54,525 bases of DNA from an uncultured Paracoccaceae bacterium (GTDB lineage Bacteria; Pseudomonadota; Alphaproteobacteria; Rhodobacterales; Rhodobacteraceae): NCBI GenBank assembly GCA_905182105.1, contig CAJJAR010000041.1, positions 1 through 54,525 on the forward strand, in the 5' to 3' direction. Each line of letters begins with the position of its first letter. Position 1 is the stretch's first letter. Positions 8,411 to 17,350 of the stretch are shown here, in pieces. A program made the position numbers and the translations under genes. The notes under the pieces were generated by a model. The model had not been told where the DNA came from. It searched no databases and saw only the letters and a list, made by a program, of their open reading frames with translations.

Positions 8411-9451
8411 ATGAGCACTCAAAAAACCGGGATCACCTATGCAGACGCAGGTGTCGATATTGATGCGGGCAACGAACTGGTTGATCGTATCAAACCAGCT
8501 GCCAAGCGCACGACACGCCCTGGAGTGATGTCAGGTCTTGGCGGCTTTGGCGCGATGTTCGATCTTAAAGGTGCAGGGTACAAAGACCCAATCCTAGTGG
8601 CTGCAACAGACGGCGTTGGCACCAAGCTGCGCATCGCGATTGATACAGGCAACGTGGATGGCGTTGGTATCGATCTGGTTGCCATGTGCGTCAATGATCT
8701 GGTCTGCCAAGGGGCGGAACCACTGTTCTTTTTAGACTACTTCGCGACTGGCAAGCTAGAGCTAGACCAAGCGACCCGTATTATTGAGGGTATAGCAAAG
8801 GGTTGTGAACTATCTGGCTGTGCATTGATCGGCGGCGAAACGGCTGAAATGCCGGGGATGTATCCTGCGGGCGATTTTGATTTGGCGGGTTTCTCTGTTG
8901 GTGCGATGGAACGTGGTGCTGAATTGCCCAAGGGTGTGAATGTGGGCGATGTTTTGTTGGGTCTTACGTCCTCGGGCGTGCACTCAAACGGTTACTCCCT
9001 TGTACGCAAACTGGTAGAACACTCCGGTCTTGCATGGGGCTATGATTGCCCATGGGCAAGTGGAACATTGGGTGAAGCCCTGTTGGCCCCCACAACATTG
9101 TATGTCAAAGGCGCCGTTGCTGCGATGCAGGACGTCAATGCATTGGCTCACATCACGGGTGGCGGCCTAACTGAAAACCTACCGCGCATCTTGCCTCTGG
9201 GCATGGGTGCTGACATTAATTTGGACGCTTGGGAGTTGCCTGCAGTGTTCAAATGGTTGGCAAAACAGGGTGATATGGCGCAGGCTGAATTGCTCAAAAC
9301 CTTCAACTGTGGCATCGGCATGATCGCTGTTGTTCCAGCCGATAAAATCGATGTAGCACGCGCCGCATTTGCTGATGCAGGTCACGGTATTGTCGAAATG
9401 GGTCATGTTAATAATGGCGAATGCGTCTCTTACACAGGTTCGCTTCTGTGA
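8411..9451 (+). CDS. purM: Phosphoribosylformylglycinamidine cyclo-ligase (AIR synthetase)
   Basis: Fifth step of purine synthesis: ATP-dependent closure of the imidazole ring to give AIR. The protein has 346 residues, the normal length. Landmarks are [20 protein letters not shown] at the N-terminus, [41 protein letters not shown] and the [11 protein letters not shown] loop. GGAG lies just upstream of the ATG. Its last codons overlap the GTG start of purN (GTGA), so the two are translationally coupled. Confidence 0.97.
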   Translation: MSTQKTGITYADAGVDIDAGNELVDRIKPAAKRTTRPGVMSGLGGFGAMFDLKGAGYKDPILVAATDGVGTKLRIAIDTGNVDGVGIDLVAMCVNDLVCQGAEPLFFLDYFATGKLELDQATRIIEGIAKGCELSGCALIGGETAEMPGMYPAGDFDLAGFSVGAMERGAELPKGVNVGDVLLGLTSSGVHSNGYSLVRKLVEHSGLAWGYDCPWASGTLGEALLAPTTLYVKGAVAAMQDVNALAHITGGGLTENLPRILPLGMGADINLDAWELPAVFKWLAKQGDMAQAELLKTFNCGIGMIAVVPADKIDVARAAFADAGHGIVEMGHVNNGECVSYTGSLL

Positions 9452-10038
9452 CAAAACGGGTTGCCATATTTGTCTCCGGCGGTGGATCAAATATGAAGGC
9501 ATTGGTGCAGGATATGCAGGGTGATCACCCTGCGCGTCCATGTGTCATTGTTTCAAATAACTATGATGCTGGCGGGATTGCATGGGCCAATGAACAGGGG
9601 ATCCCGACTGAGGTTGTGAACCACCGTCCCTTTGGCAAAGACCGTACCGCGTTTGAGGCGGAGCTGTCCAAATCGTTAGGCCGACATTCCCCTGATATGA
9701 TCTGTTTGGCAGGTTTTATGCGGGTTTTGACTGCAGGTTTTGTGACCCCGTGGCATGGCAAGATGCTGAACATCCATCCATCTCTTTTGCCTAAATATAA
9801 GGGACTGAATACCCATGCGCGCGCTTTGGAAGCGGGTGACAAAACCCATGGCTGTACGGTTCATGAAGTGACACCGCTTCTGGATGACGGGCCTATTTGG
9901 GGACAGGCCAAAATAGACGTTTTGGATGGTGATACCCCTGATACTTTGGCAGCCCGGATATTGGTCCAAGAACATAAATTATACCCTGCTTTATTACGCC
10001 GGTATTGCGTCGGCATGACGTCGGTGTTGTACCTGTAG
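9448..10038 (+). CDS. purN: Phosphoribosylglycinamide formyltransferase
   Basis: Transfers a formyl group from 10-formyltetrahydrofolate to GAR in purine synthesis. It has 196 residues with the PurN marks [38 protein letters not shown] (catalytic Asn and His) and the Asp-containing [13 protein letters not shown]. The start is the GTG at 9448, overlapping the purM stop; the frame runs a little further back inside purM, but the overlap start fits the family length. The purM-purN pair is a conserved arrangement. Confidence 0.96.
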   Translation: MTKRVAIFVSGGGSNMKALVQDMQGDHPARPCVIVSNNYDAGGIAWANEQGIPTEVVNHRPFGKDRTAFEAELSKSLGRHSPDMICLAGFMRVLTAGFVTPWHGKMLNIHPSLLPKYKGLNTHARALEAGDKTHGCTVHEVTPLLDDGPIWGQAKIDVLDGDTPDTLAARILVQEHKLYPALLRRYCVGMTSVLYL

Positions 10039-10114
10039 ATTGCGATGCTGGTATTCGTTTGTGCGATGGTGTACCCACATCTCAAATATTAACTTTGTGG
10101 ACGACAAATAACGC

Positions 10115-11275
10115 ATGATCACTATTACAACGACTGAGGCTTTGGCCGAATATTGCACTGAAGCCCGTCAACATGACTACGTCACGATCGACACAGAGTT
10201 CCTGCGTGAACGCACTTACTATTCCAAACTTTGTCTTATTCAGCTCGCTATGCCCGGCACAGATGCCAGCAACGCGGTTTTGGTCGATCCGTTGGTTGAA
10301 GGACTATCACTTGAGCCGCTTTACGAGCTTTTCCGCGACACTTCTGTTGTCAAAGTATTCCATGCGGCTCGCCAAGACCTCGAAATATTCTTTGTGGATG
10401 CACAAGTGTTTCCTGAGCCGTTGTTCGATACCCAAGTTGCCGCGATGGTTTGTGGCTTTGGCGAACAGGTTGGCTATGAGACACTGGTGAAAAAGATCGC
10501 GCGTGAGCAGGTCGATAAATCGTCTCGCTTCACCGATTGGTCACGCCGTCCTTTGACTGATGCGCAAAAAAATTACGCTATTGGTGATGTGACACACTTG
10601 CGTCAGGTCTATGAGTTCCTTGCCAAGAAATTGGAAGAAAACAACCGCAGCCACTGGGTCCAAGAAGAGCTGAGCATATTGACCAACCCTGACACCTATA
10701 TCATCAAGCCGATTGACGCATGGAAACGGGTTAAGACCCGCACATCTACGGCCAAGTTCATGGCCGTTGTTCAAATGTTGGCTGTATTTCGCGAAGAATA
10801 CGCGCAAAGCCGGAATGTTCCGCGCAACCGCGTTTATAAGGATGATGCATTGGTCGAACTGGCTAGCAACAAGCCTAAAACCATGGAAGACCTAAGTCGG
10901 TCACGTCTTCTGCTGCGTGAAGCGCGCCGCGGCGACATTGCTGATGGTATTTTAGCGGCTGTTGCTAAAGGAGTTGGAATGCCTGCGGACCGTGCGCCAA
11001 AGCCAGTGGGTGGGCGTGAGAAGCTGCAGGTAAACCCAGCATTGGCTGATTTGCTGCGTGTTTTGCTGAAAGCAAAAACCGAAAGCGCCGGTGTTGCGGC
11101 CAAGTTGATCGCATCGGCGGCTGATTTGGATGCGATGGCGGGCGGTATGCGCGATGTTGCTGCTGTTTCTGGTTGGCGTGCAGAAGTTTTTGGTGAGGAC
11201 GCCTTGCGCCTTTGCGAAGGCAAGATAGCATTAGCTGCTGTTGGAAATGACGTGAAAGTTGTTCCACTCGACTGA
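10115..11275 (+). CDS. rnd: Ribonuclease D
   Basis: 3'-5' exoribonuclease of the DEDD family involved in tRNA 3' maturation, 386 residues. Exonuclease motifs are visible: TIDTEFLRERTYY (Exo I), HAARQDLEIFF and FDTQVAAMVCGFG (Exo II) and YAIGDVTHLRQVYEFL (Exo III, DEDDy type). HRDC helices follow from about residue 205 (VLAVFREEYAQSRNVPRNRV-like segment). It follows purN after a 76-base gap and may be transcribed with it or alone. The length is normal. Confidence 0.95.
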   Translation: MITITTTEALAEYCTEARQHDYVTIDTEFLRERTYYSKLCLIQLAMPGTDASNAVLVDPLVEGLSLEPLYELFRDTSVVKVFHAARQDLEIFFVDAQVFPEPLFDTQVAAMVCGFGEQVGYETLVKKIAREQVDKSSRFTDWSRRPLTDAQKNYAIGDVTHLRQVYEFLAKKLEENNRSHWVQEELSILTNPDTYIIKPIDAWKRVKTRTSTAKFMAVVQMLAVFREEYAQSRNVPRNRVYKDDALVELASNKPKTMEDLSRSRLLLREARRGDIADGILAAVAKGVGMPADRAPKPVGGREKLQVNPALADLLRVLLKAKTESAGVAAKLIASAADLDAMAGGMRDVAAVSGWRAEVFGEDALRLCEGKIALAAVGNDVKVVPLD

Positions 11276-11333
11276 TTGAATGGGCTGGGATCAAATGATT
11301 CGGCCAGTTTCCGTGTTTGTATTTGCGAATGAA

Positions 11334-11864
11334 TTAACGGCGGCGTGAGGTTTGCGCGTTGCGTGCAGCTTCGACACGAATTGTGCGAACGCCTGACAGC
11401 TCTTGGTCTGTCAAAGCACGTGCTGCGACAACTGTGCGTGTATGCGTTGAACCGACAGCGCGTGCAGATGGAGGCCGAATGCCTTCCAAACGATATGTCA
11501 AAACACCATTAACTGGTGTCTCGTCCTCTGTTGCTGGAGTTAGCTGAACCTGAAAAACGCCTTGGACAGCTGTTAGGCCAGTCGCGCGGATGATCGCACC
11601 ACCTGGAACACGTTCAATCACTAGATTGGTGACCTGATCGATCGGCGTTCCAAGATAAATTGCATCGCGGTCTCGGTTCATTTTGAAAAGACCGCTCTTT
11701 GCCTCAGCGATCAGCGGGTTGGTCGGCTCTGCTTGTTCGGAAATAGCTTTTGCTGCGCGGCCTTTACCAAACCAGTTTATCGGATTTACAGCGCTTTCAC
11801 GGATTGCACCGCAAGCGCTGAGGGATATGGCTGAAATAAGAACTGCTGTGGTCAAAATACGCAT
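11334..11864 (-). CDS. Small lipoprotein of unknown function
   Basis: A 176-residue protein with a lipoprotein signal: short charged start, hydrophobic LTTAVLISAISLSAC core and lipobox LSAC with the acylated Cys at position 18. The mature part has NPINWFGKGRAAK and later LTDQELSGVRTIRVEAARNAQ, but no domain I can name. It is divergent from sufE and convergent with rnd. The type of protein (outer-membrane or periplasm-facing lipoprotein conserved in roseobacters) is inferred from the signal and style only. Confidence 0.75.
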   Translation of the reverse strand: MRILTTAVLISAISLSACGAIRESAVNPINWFGKGRAAKAISEQAEPTNPLIAEAKSGLFKMNRDRDAIYLGTPIDQVTNLVIERVPGGAIIRATGLTAVQGVFQVQLTPATEDETPVNGVLTYRLEGIRPPSARAVGSTHTRTVVAARALTDQELSGVRTIRVEAARNAQTSRRR

Positions 11865-11997
11865 AAGGCTGCCCGAAATGTTGTTTTCGTATTTGGTAGC
11901 CTATTGTGATGGCGTTGGGAAGAGTGTGGCCTGAAAAGGGTGTGGACCTTTGGGGAGGTGCGCACTACCTGTCTGTTACATAGTAGATGAGGGTACG

Positions 11998-12405
11998 ATG
12001 GCCAGTCCTGACTTTGAAGAGATCGTTGAAGATTTTGAATTCCTAGAAGATTGGGAAGACCGTTATCGGTTTGTGATCGATATGGGCAAAGCGATGGATT
12101 CTTTACCTGATGCGCTTAAGGCACCGGCAACCAAAGTGGACGGGTGTGCAAGTCAAGTATGGCTTCATCCAACGGTTTCAGACGGCGTATTTACCTTTGA
12201 CGGCGAAAGCGATGCGATGATCGTGCGCGGCTTGGTTGCGGTATTGCGCAAGTTATACAACGGTTTGACCCTGAAAGAGGTTTTGGCCGTGGATGCACAC
12301 GGCGAAATGGCACGACTTGGGCTGAACGATCACTTGTCAGCGCAGCGTTCTAACGGCGTGCGTGCGATGATTGAGCGTATTCGTCTTGTGGCTTCAGCCG
12401 GTTAA
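11998..12405 (+). CDS. sufE: Sulfur-acceptor protein SufE
   Basis: Accepts persulfide sulfur from a cysteine desulfurase (SufS type) for iron-sulfur cluster assembly. It has 135 residues, the usual length. The acceptor Cys is C50 in KVDGCASQVWL, and the N-terminal region EIVEDFEFLEDWEDRYRF matches the family. I chose ATG at 11998, preceded by GAGGG, over a longer frame from 11950 with no family character. No other suf genes are next to it. Its last bases overlap the end of the convergent DUF1638 gene by 4 bp. Confidence 0.95.
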   Translation: MASPDFEEIVEDFEFLEDWEDRYRFVIDMGKAMDSLPDALKAPATKVDGCASQVWLHPTVSDGVFTFDGESDAMIVRGLVAVLRKLYNGLTLKEVLAVDAHGEMARLGLNDHLSAQRSNGVRAMIERIRLVASAG

Positions 12406-13037
12406 AGCGCCTTTAAGGTCACTTCTAGATCACCGTATCCAGTGAGGCGGCGTTCAAACGCGAGGCCAAGGGTTTCAGCGGCCTCTTTGGCCTTTTTTGT
12501 CAGGGCGGGATCATCTGTTTGAGCCTGATAGACCAGTTTCTCATAGTTCCCAAAATACATGTCGCGCAGTTCTGGGTGACGGTCCAGGCCCATCGGTTTG
12601 ATGATGAAGGCCTCAAACTGGCGGACCAAGAAATCAGTGAGGTAAAAGGCTGTAAATTCACTTTCACTTATGCCTGCAAAGCGTTCATTTCCCTCAAAAA
12701 AACTGTAACAGTGTGGGCCTGCAACCATCTGTACACCCATGTTATCACAGGCGGTTTGCAGCAATCCACCGGTTCCACAATCAGCGTAAACAACAAAGAT
12801 TTCGTCGTATGATGCGCGGTGTTTAGCCACTGACTCGATCACAGCCTCAGTGATCTTTTCGGGATACAGATGCAGTTTGGCAGGTAAACAGGTCAGGTCC
12901 ATGTGATCCCAGCCATTGGCCTTTTTCAGGTCCAAGATTTCGCGCGCCAGTGCACCACAAGCGATCAAAAGAATCCGACCAGCAGACAATTCCGTCAGCC
13001 CATTTTCGGTCAGTTCTGCATCAATGATTTGGGTCAT
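12402..13037 (-). CDS. DUF1638 protein, partner of split methionine synthase
   Basis: A 211-residue DUF1638 protein. Conserved stretches are LLIACGALAREILDL, LPAKLHLYPEKI, VYADCGTGG and the GPHCYSFFEG motif; the Cys and His residues suggest metal or corrinoid contact. It is the last gene of a minus-strand set with the corrinoid protein and the homocysteine methyltransferase. From memory, mutant-fitness work in Phaeobacter and relatives linked a DUF1638 gene in this same arrangement to a cobalamin-dependent methionine synthase made of separate subunits. Its exact task (activation or assembly) is not known to me. Confidence 0.85.
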   Translation of the reverse strand: MTQIIDAELTENGLTELSAGRILLIACGALAREILDLKKANGWDHMDLTCLPAKLHLYPEKITEAVIESVAKHRASYDEIFVVYADCGTGGLLQTACDNMGVQMVAGPHCYSFFEGNERFAGISESEFTAFYLTDFLVRQFEAFIIKPMGLDRHPELRDMYFGNYEKLVYQAQTDDPALTKKAKEAAETLGLAFERRLTGYGDLEVTLKAL

Positions 13038-13110
13038 AGTATCACCTTACGAAAAAGGCCTCCCGTGATCTACATCACAACAGGCCCAAATCTAGAAATT
13101 GGTCGTGGAC

Positions 13111-13809
13111 CTAAGCGGACAATTGGTTGTGCTTACGGTCCATGAATTCTTTGGCCGTTTCAACGGCCACAGCCGCGTCACGGCAGTATGCGTCGGCGCC
13201 GATTGCTTTGCCGAATTCTTCGTTCAACGGTGCACCGCCAACAAGGACAACATAGTCGTCGCGAATGCCTTGTTCTATCATCGTGTCGATCACGACTTTC
13301 ATATACGGCATCGTGGTTGTGAGTAGGGCAGACATTCCAAGAATGTCAGGGCCTTCTGCTTCCATCGCTTCAAGGTAGGCCTCGACAGCGTTGTTGATGC
13401 CAAGGTCGACAACCTCAAAGCCAGCGCCTTCCATCATCATACCGACAAGGTTTTTGCCGATGTCGTGGATGTCGCCTTTGACCGTGCCGATAACCATCTT
13501 ACCAACGCGCGGTGCGCCTGTTTCTGCAAGCAACGGCTTCAGGATGAACATGCCACCCTTCATTGCGTTTGCCGCCAACAAAACCTCGGGTACGAACAAG
13601 ATACCATCGCGGAAATCAGCTCCAACAATTGTCATGCCGCCAACCAGTGCTTTGGTCAAAACGTCATATGGTGCCCAATCGCGTGAAAGCAGGATGTTAA
13701 CAGCCTCTTCGATCTCTTCTTTGAGGCCGTCGTAAAGGTCGTCAAACATCTGCTGAACCAGTTCTTCGTCGTCCAGTTCAGCTAGGATGATATCTGCGTC
13801 GTCTGACAT
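13111..13809 (-). CDS. Corrinoid-binding methyltransferase subunit (split MetH B12 domain)
   Basis: Cobalamin-binding protein of 232 residues, like MtbC/MtmC and the B12 module of MetH. A four-helix cap (about residues 10-95) precedes the Rossmann-type B12 domain. The cobalt-ligand motif DxHxxG is D113, H115 and G118 in GDIHDIGKN, and the later GMSALLTTTM and VLVGGAPLN segments are the usual B12-tail pocket. I chose ATG at 13809 (AAAGGAC upstream) over the frame start at 13845. It lies between DUF1638 and the homocysteine methyltransferase, so it likely carries the methyl group for methionine synthesis. The C-terminus is acidic-free and short, with no extra domain. Confidence 0.92.
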   Translation of the reverse strand: MSDDADIILAELDDEELVQQMFDDLYDGLKEEIEEAVNILLSRDWAPYDVLTKALVGGMTIVGADFRDGILFVPEVLLAANAMKGGMFILKPLLAETGAPRVGKMVIGTVKGDIHDIGKNLVGMMMEGAGFEVVDLGINNAVEAYLEAMEAEGPDILGMSALLTTTMPYMKVVIDTMIEQGIRDDYVVLVGGAPLNEEFGKAIGADAYCRDAAVAVETAKEFMDRKHNQLSA

Positions 13810-13972
13810 GTAAGTGTCCTTTGCAAAGGTAGGGGCACGCCCCATCGTTGATTCAGTTTTGTCAGAATGCCGTAGTATGACTTTTCATTTTGCGACATTG
13901 GCGATGCTGTGCGCGACCTAGCGCTTGCATTTGATGCTGTTTTTGACAGGAATAACCGGAAATTCAAACAAT

Positions 13973-14001
13973 AAACTGGACCAGTGTCTGGCCGGTTTTT
14001 A
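13973..14001. terminator. Hairpin with flanking T runs between methyltransferase genes
   Basis: An imperfect stem (AAACTGGACCAG against CTGGCCGGTTT, loop TGT) is followed by a T run on the plus strand, with a weaker T-rich tail on the minus strand. It lies in the 249-base gap between the homocysteine methyltransferase and the corrinoid gene, so it may attenuate read-through or protect an RNA end. Confidence 0.4.
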
Positions 14002-14058
14002 TCATTATTTTCATGAAGATGGCGGAGATTTACGAACATTGCTTGCCTTCACAAAACT

Positions 14059-15078
14059 CTAGATGTCTTTTTTACGGCTGCGGCGGGTTCGGCGTGGGCC
14101 TGGTTCGTTGTCACCAGTTCCGTCTGTTGCTGATGAAAACGCGCCCAATTTTGTGGCAATTTCTTCAAGAATAGGGGCCTCAGCCATTGTGCGTGTTTCC
14201 AGAGCTTCGCGCATTGCACGTAAATGTTCTGGCATTGTACCACAGCATCCACCAATAATTTTGGCACCACAGGCGCGCGCCATTACGGCATAATCGGCCA
14301 TCAATTCAGGTGTGCCGTCGTAGTGAATGTGGCCTTCAACATATTTTGGGATGCCAGCATTGCCTTTGGCAACGATTGGCACGTTGCTGTCTTGGGATGC
14401 AAACCCCAGAACCGTGCGCAGCAGGTCAGAAGATCCCGTGCCACAGTTTGCGCCAAAGGCAAGCGGTGTGTTCGCGATTTCATTAACCATTTTGACCATA
14501 TCTGCGCTGGTCATACCCATCATGGTGCGCCCTGCAGTATCAAAGCTCATGGTGCCAACGAAATCGATACCGGCCAAAGCAAAGCCTTCGGCGGCCGCGC
14601 GATATTCTTCGGGGGCAGAAATGGTTTCAACCCATGCCAAATCCGCTCCACCGGCCTTTAAGCCGTCTGCTGTTTCGTGGAACATCTCAACCGCAAGGGC
14701 ATGTGTAAGTTCCCCAACAGGCTGCATAATTTCACCAGTTGGGCCAACCGAGCCTGCAACGATGACTTTGCGACCCGACTGATCTGCAATGTCGCGTGCG
14801 ATTTCGGCCGAAACACGGCTAAGCTCATGGGCGCGCTTTTCGGCACCGTGCAGACGTAAACGTGAGGCATTAGCACCAAAGGAATTGGTCAGGAAAATAT
14901 CACTGCCTGCATCAACGGCACCACTATAAAGTTTGCGGATTTTCGCTGGTTCGTCCGTATTCCACATTTCTGGTGCATCGCCTGACATAAGGCCCATGTT
15001 GAATAGGTTTGTGCCTGTGGCACCGTCGGCCAGCAATACACCTTTTTCTTCAAGGAGTTGGGTTAAAATATTTGTCAT
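14059..15078 (-). CDS. Homocysteine S-methyltransferase subunit (BHMT-like, split methionine synthase)
   Basis: Zinc-dependent homocysteine methyltransferase of 339 residues, corresponding to the first module of MetH. The N-terminal LLADGATGTNLFNMGL, the FLTNSFGANASRL segment and zinc ligands C212 (in NCGTG) and C278/C279 (in GGCCGT) are visible. Databases usually call it betaine-homocysteine methyltransferase. Because a corrinoid protein and DUF1638 lie directly downstream, methyl transfer from methylcobalamin is more likely than direct use of betaine. The tetrahydrofolate-binding module is not in the window. A basic tail (PRRTRRSRKKD) follows the catalytic part. Confidence 0.88.
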   Translation of the reverse strand: MTNILTQLLEEKGVLLADGATGTNLFNMGLMSGDAPEMWNTDEPAKIRKLYSGAVDAGSDIFLTNSFGANASRLRLHGAEKRAHELSRVSAEIARDIADQSGRKVIVAGSVGPTGEIMQPVGELTHALAVEMFHETADGLKAGGADLAWVETISAPEEYRAAAEGFALAGIDFVGTMSFDTAGRTMMGMTSADMVKMVNEIANTPLAFGANCGTGSSDLLRTVLGFASQDSNVPIVAKGNAGIPKYVEGHIHYDGTPELMADYAVMARACGAKIIGGCCGTMPEHLRAMREALETRTMAEAPILEEIATKLGAFSSATDGTGDNEPGPRRTRRSRKKDI

Positions 15079-15138
15079 GGTTCATGTCCTGCACATTGAT
15101 TTATACGTGCTGTGTCATGAGGCCTGTCTTGAGGCCAG

Positions 15139-15164
15139 TTCATAATATTCATCTAAATTATGAA
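15139..15164. promoter_or_regulatory. Candidate operator upstream of the methionine synthase genes
   Basis: TTCATAAT at 15139-15146 and ATTATGAA at 15157-15164 form an 8-bp inverted repeat with a 10-bp gap, 61 bases upstream of the methyltransferase start. ArsR-family regulators such as SahR control methionine-cycle genes in proteobacteria and bind AT-rich palindromes, so this is a reasonable candidate site. The right half lies just outside, and the left half just inside, the end of the mprF remnant reading. Confidence 0.4.
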
Positions 15165-15838
15165 TTTACCGTGGGTTTTCTGGGGCAATCGCGTCTGGAT
15201 TGTGCACCTGCGGGTGATGTCTGCTAAACCTATTGCCAATGACCATGGGGTTTGCGCAGCGGCGTAGCGCGGTTTTCAACTGGGGGCGAAGGTGGATTTA
15301 AATTGACGCAGGCCTGCACCACCAGCCTTGCGCACAGCACGTCTTGTGGCCCAGCGGAAAAAACGGCTGCTTGGATAAGGACAGGCGGGTGTTGCAGCAA
15401 GGCTAAGGTGTTCGATTCCCAATTCTTTTGCTTTTGTAATCGCGCTACGGACAAGGGAATGCATGGTGCCGTCGGGCAAAGTTGATGTGTGGCGAATGTC
15501 CAATCGGGTGAGGGCAACAAGATACAAGCAAGTGCGGTGACGACCGTTAAACACACCATGAATGATACGGAGACAAAGGCGGACAGTTTAGCGCTATTCC
15601 AAGAGAAACATCGCGCAACAATCGCCACCGCACCAATGCGCCAGTGAACAATCCGAACCCTAGTGTTGTCTGGGCAATCGCAATTGAAAAGGTGCCAGTG
15701 ATACGGGCATGAACCTCTGGGATACGTGTTTCAAAGTGTTTATGGGCCACACCGTCGTAACGTCCGACAGTCCAAAGGCTGATCAGAGTCAGTAAAGCTG
15801 CGGCACACCATGAAGACCATTGGATTTTTGCCTACTGT
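15153..15838 (-). pseudogene. Remnant of mprF-like phosphatidylglycerol lysyltransferase
   Basis: Minus-strand fragments join into a shortened relic of a MprF-type protein. A start-side piece near 15838-15640 reads WTVGRYDGVAHKHFE and ITGTFSIAIAQTTLGFGLFT, then ALVRWRLLRD, as in the membrane domain. After a frame change, KLSAFVSVSFMVCLTVVTA continues it. A C-terminal piece has DGTMHSLVRSAITKAKELG and GLRQFKSTFAPS, then a TGA in place of an expected Trp, and KPRYAAAQTPWSLA to the stop at 15153. The protein family is far longer, so most of the centre is deleted. It normally adds lysine to phosphatidylglycerol. Clearly non-functional. Confidence 0.7.
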
Positions 15839-16304
15839 TTGGGGAATTCCAGCATTAAATTGCGTGTCAGATGAGGTGATAACAAATATACGCAGGCCGA
15901 AAGGTCACTCAGCGGTAAAATCGCTCTGACTAACTCCTGACCTATATTTCTTGCTTTGATGCGTTGCGTCATCTTAATCTCACCCACTATAACCCCTTAC
16001 GTGGGTTATTTTGGGTGCATTAACATGTGATTAACTGAATGCTGGTTTTCGCTGCAAACTCACGGGTTTGTAGTGATTTTTTTAGTCAAGCTGTGTCTAT
16101 CCGCCATTTCTGTATTCTTGAATACCTTGCCGATACGGGGTCTCTTTTGGGCGTCTCGTGACGCGAATTATTTCAGCAAATTTTCAGCCTGCCTGTCCTA
16201 GGATTAGTTTTGCGAAGTCGGTTGCTTGCGACGCTCAGCTGCATGCCTTATGAGAGCGACAACTGAGAGGGACTCGGACCCTTTCCTATACTGAAAGGAC
16301 GCCC
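15839..16304. other. Intergenic region upstream of purC, no gene seen
   Basis: 466 bases between the mprF remnant and purC. A short stem (AACCC/GGGTT near 15996-16013) followed by TATTTT could be a weak terminator. The last 70 bases hold a G-A-rich leader with AAAGGA directly before purC. I find no riboswitch or coding sequence. Confidence 0.5.
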
Positions 16305-17066
16305 ATGGCCCGGCGCAATAAAATTTACGAAGGCAAAGCAAAGATCTTATATGAAGGTCCAGAGCCCGGCACGATTGTCCAATACTTTAAGGATGACGCC
16401 ACTGCCTTTAACGCAGAGAAAAAAGACGTCATCGACGGCAAGGGTGTTCTTAACAACATGTTGTCTGAATACTTCATGAAGGGTTTGACCCAGATTGGTG
16501 TTCCAAACCACTTTATCAAACGCTTGAACATGCGGGAACAGTTGTGCAAATCTTGCGAGATTGTGCCGCTCGAAATCATTGTGCGCAATTACGCGGCGGG
16601 CACTATGTCCAGCCGTTTGGGCATTGATGAGGGCACACAATTGCCGCGTCCAATCGTTGAATATTGCTATAAAGATGACAGCCTCGGTGACCCATTGGTT
16701 TCTGAAGAGCACATCGCGGCCTTTGGTTGGGCCAGCCAACAAGACATGGAAGATATTTTAAGCCTCGCGTTGCGGGTCAATGACTTTCTATCTGGTGTGA
16801 TGTTTGCCGTCGGTATCAAACTGGTCGACTTCAAAATCGAAGTTGGTCGAGTTTATGATGGCGACTTCCAGCGCTTAATTGTCGCGGACGAAATCAGCCC
16901 AGACAGCTGTCGTTTGTGGGATATGGAAACAGGTCGCAAGTTGGACAAAGATGTGTTCCGCCGCGATCTGGGCAGCCTTGCAGATGCATACACCGAAGTG
17001 GCCACCCGTTTGGGCGTTATGCCTAAAACATCCACAACACCAACAAAGCCAACCCTGGTCAACTGA
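16305..17066 (+). CDS. purC: SAICAR synthetase
   Basis: Phosphoribosylaminoimidazole-succinocarboxamide synthase joins aspartate to CAIR in purine synthesis. It has 253 residues with [20 protein letters not shown] at the start, [35 protein letters not shown] and the [12 protein letters not shown] motif. AAAGGA lies 8 bases before the ATG. It is the first gene of a purC-purS-purQ run. The C-terminus ([12 protein letters not shown]) is low-complexity and probably disordered. Confidence 0.97.
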   Translation: MARRNKIYEGKAKILYEGPEPGTIVQYFKDDATAFNAEKKDVIDGKGVLNNMLSEYFMKGLTQIGVPNHFIKRLNMREQLCKSCEIVPLEIIVRNYAAGTMSSRLGIDEGTQLPRPIVEYCYKDDSLGDPLVSEEHIAAFGWASQQDMEDILSLALRVNDFLSGVMFAVGIKLVDFKIEVGRVYDGDFQRLIVADEISPDSCRLWDMETGRKLDKDVFRRDLGSLADAYTEVATRLGVMPKTSTTPTKPTLVN

Positions 17067-17119
17067 TCTGGGTAGGTTTTCGAATTTGATTGAACTAAGA
17101 AGATAGAGGCGATGGTGCT

Positions 17120-17350
17120 ATGAAAGCTCGAGTACATGTAATGTTGAAGAATGGTGTGTTGGATCCGCAAGGTGAAGCTGTGCGTCATGCTTTGGGTGCA
17201 ATGGGTTTTGATGGCGTGAACGGCGTTCGTCAGGGCAAAGTCATTGAACTTGATTTAGCAGATGGCACGACCGAGGCCACTGTGAACGAGATGTGCGAAA
17301 AGCTGCTCTCTAACATGGTAATCGAATCCTACACGGTGGAGATGTCCTGA
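17120..17350 (+). CDS. purS: FGAM synthase small subunit PurS
   Basis: A 76-residue structural subunit of the three-part FGAM synthase (PurS, PurQ, PurL). The family pattern KARVHVMLKNGVLDPQGEAV followed by the ALGAMGFDGVNGVRQGKVIE stretch is present, and the protein ends EMCEKLLSNMVIESYTVEMS. It lies 53 bases after purC, and its TGA overlaps the purQ ATG by one base. purL is not next in this window. Confidence 0.95.
   Translation: MKARVHVMLKNGVLDPQGEAVRHALGAMGFDGVNGVRQGKVIELDLADGTTEATVNEMCEKLLSNMVIESYTVEMS

Noticed and set aside
15079..15240. A SAM-II or SAM-V riboswitch before the homocysteine methyltransferase
   Set aside because: I looked for the conserved pseudoknot sequence blocks and did not find them; only the palindrome is present.
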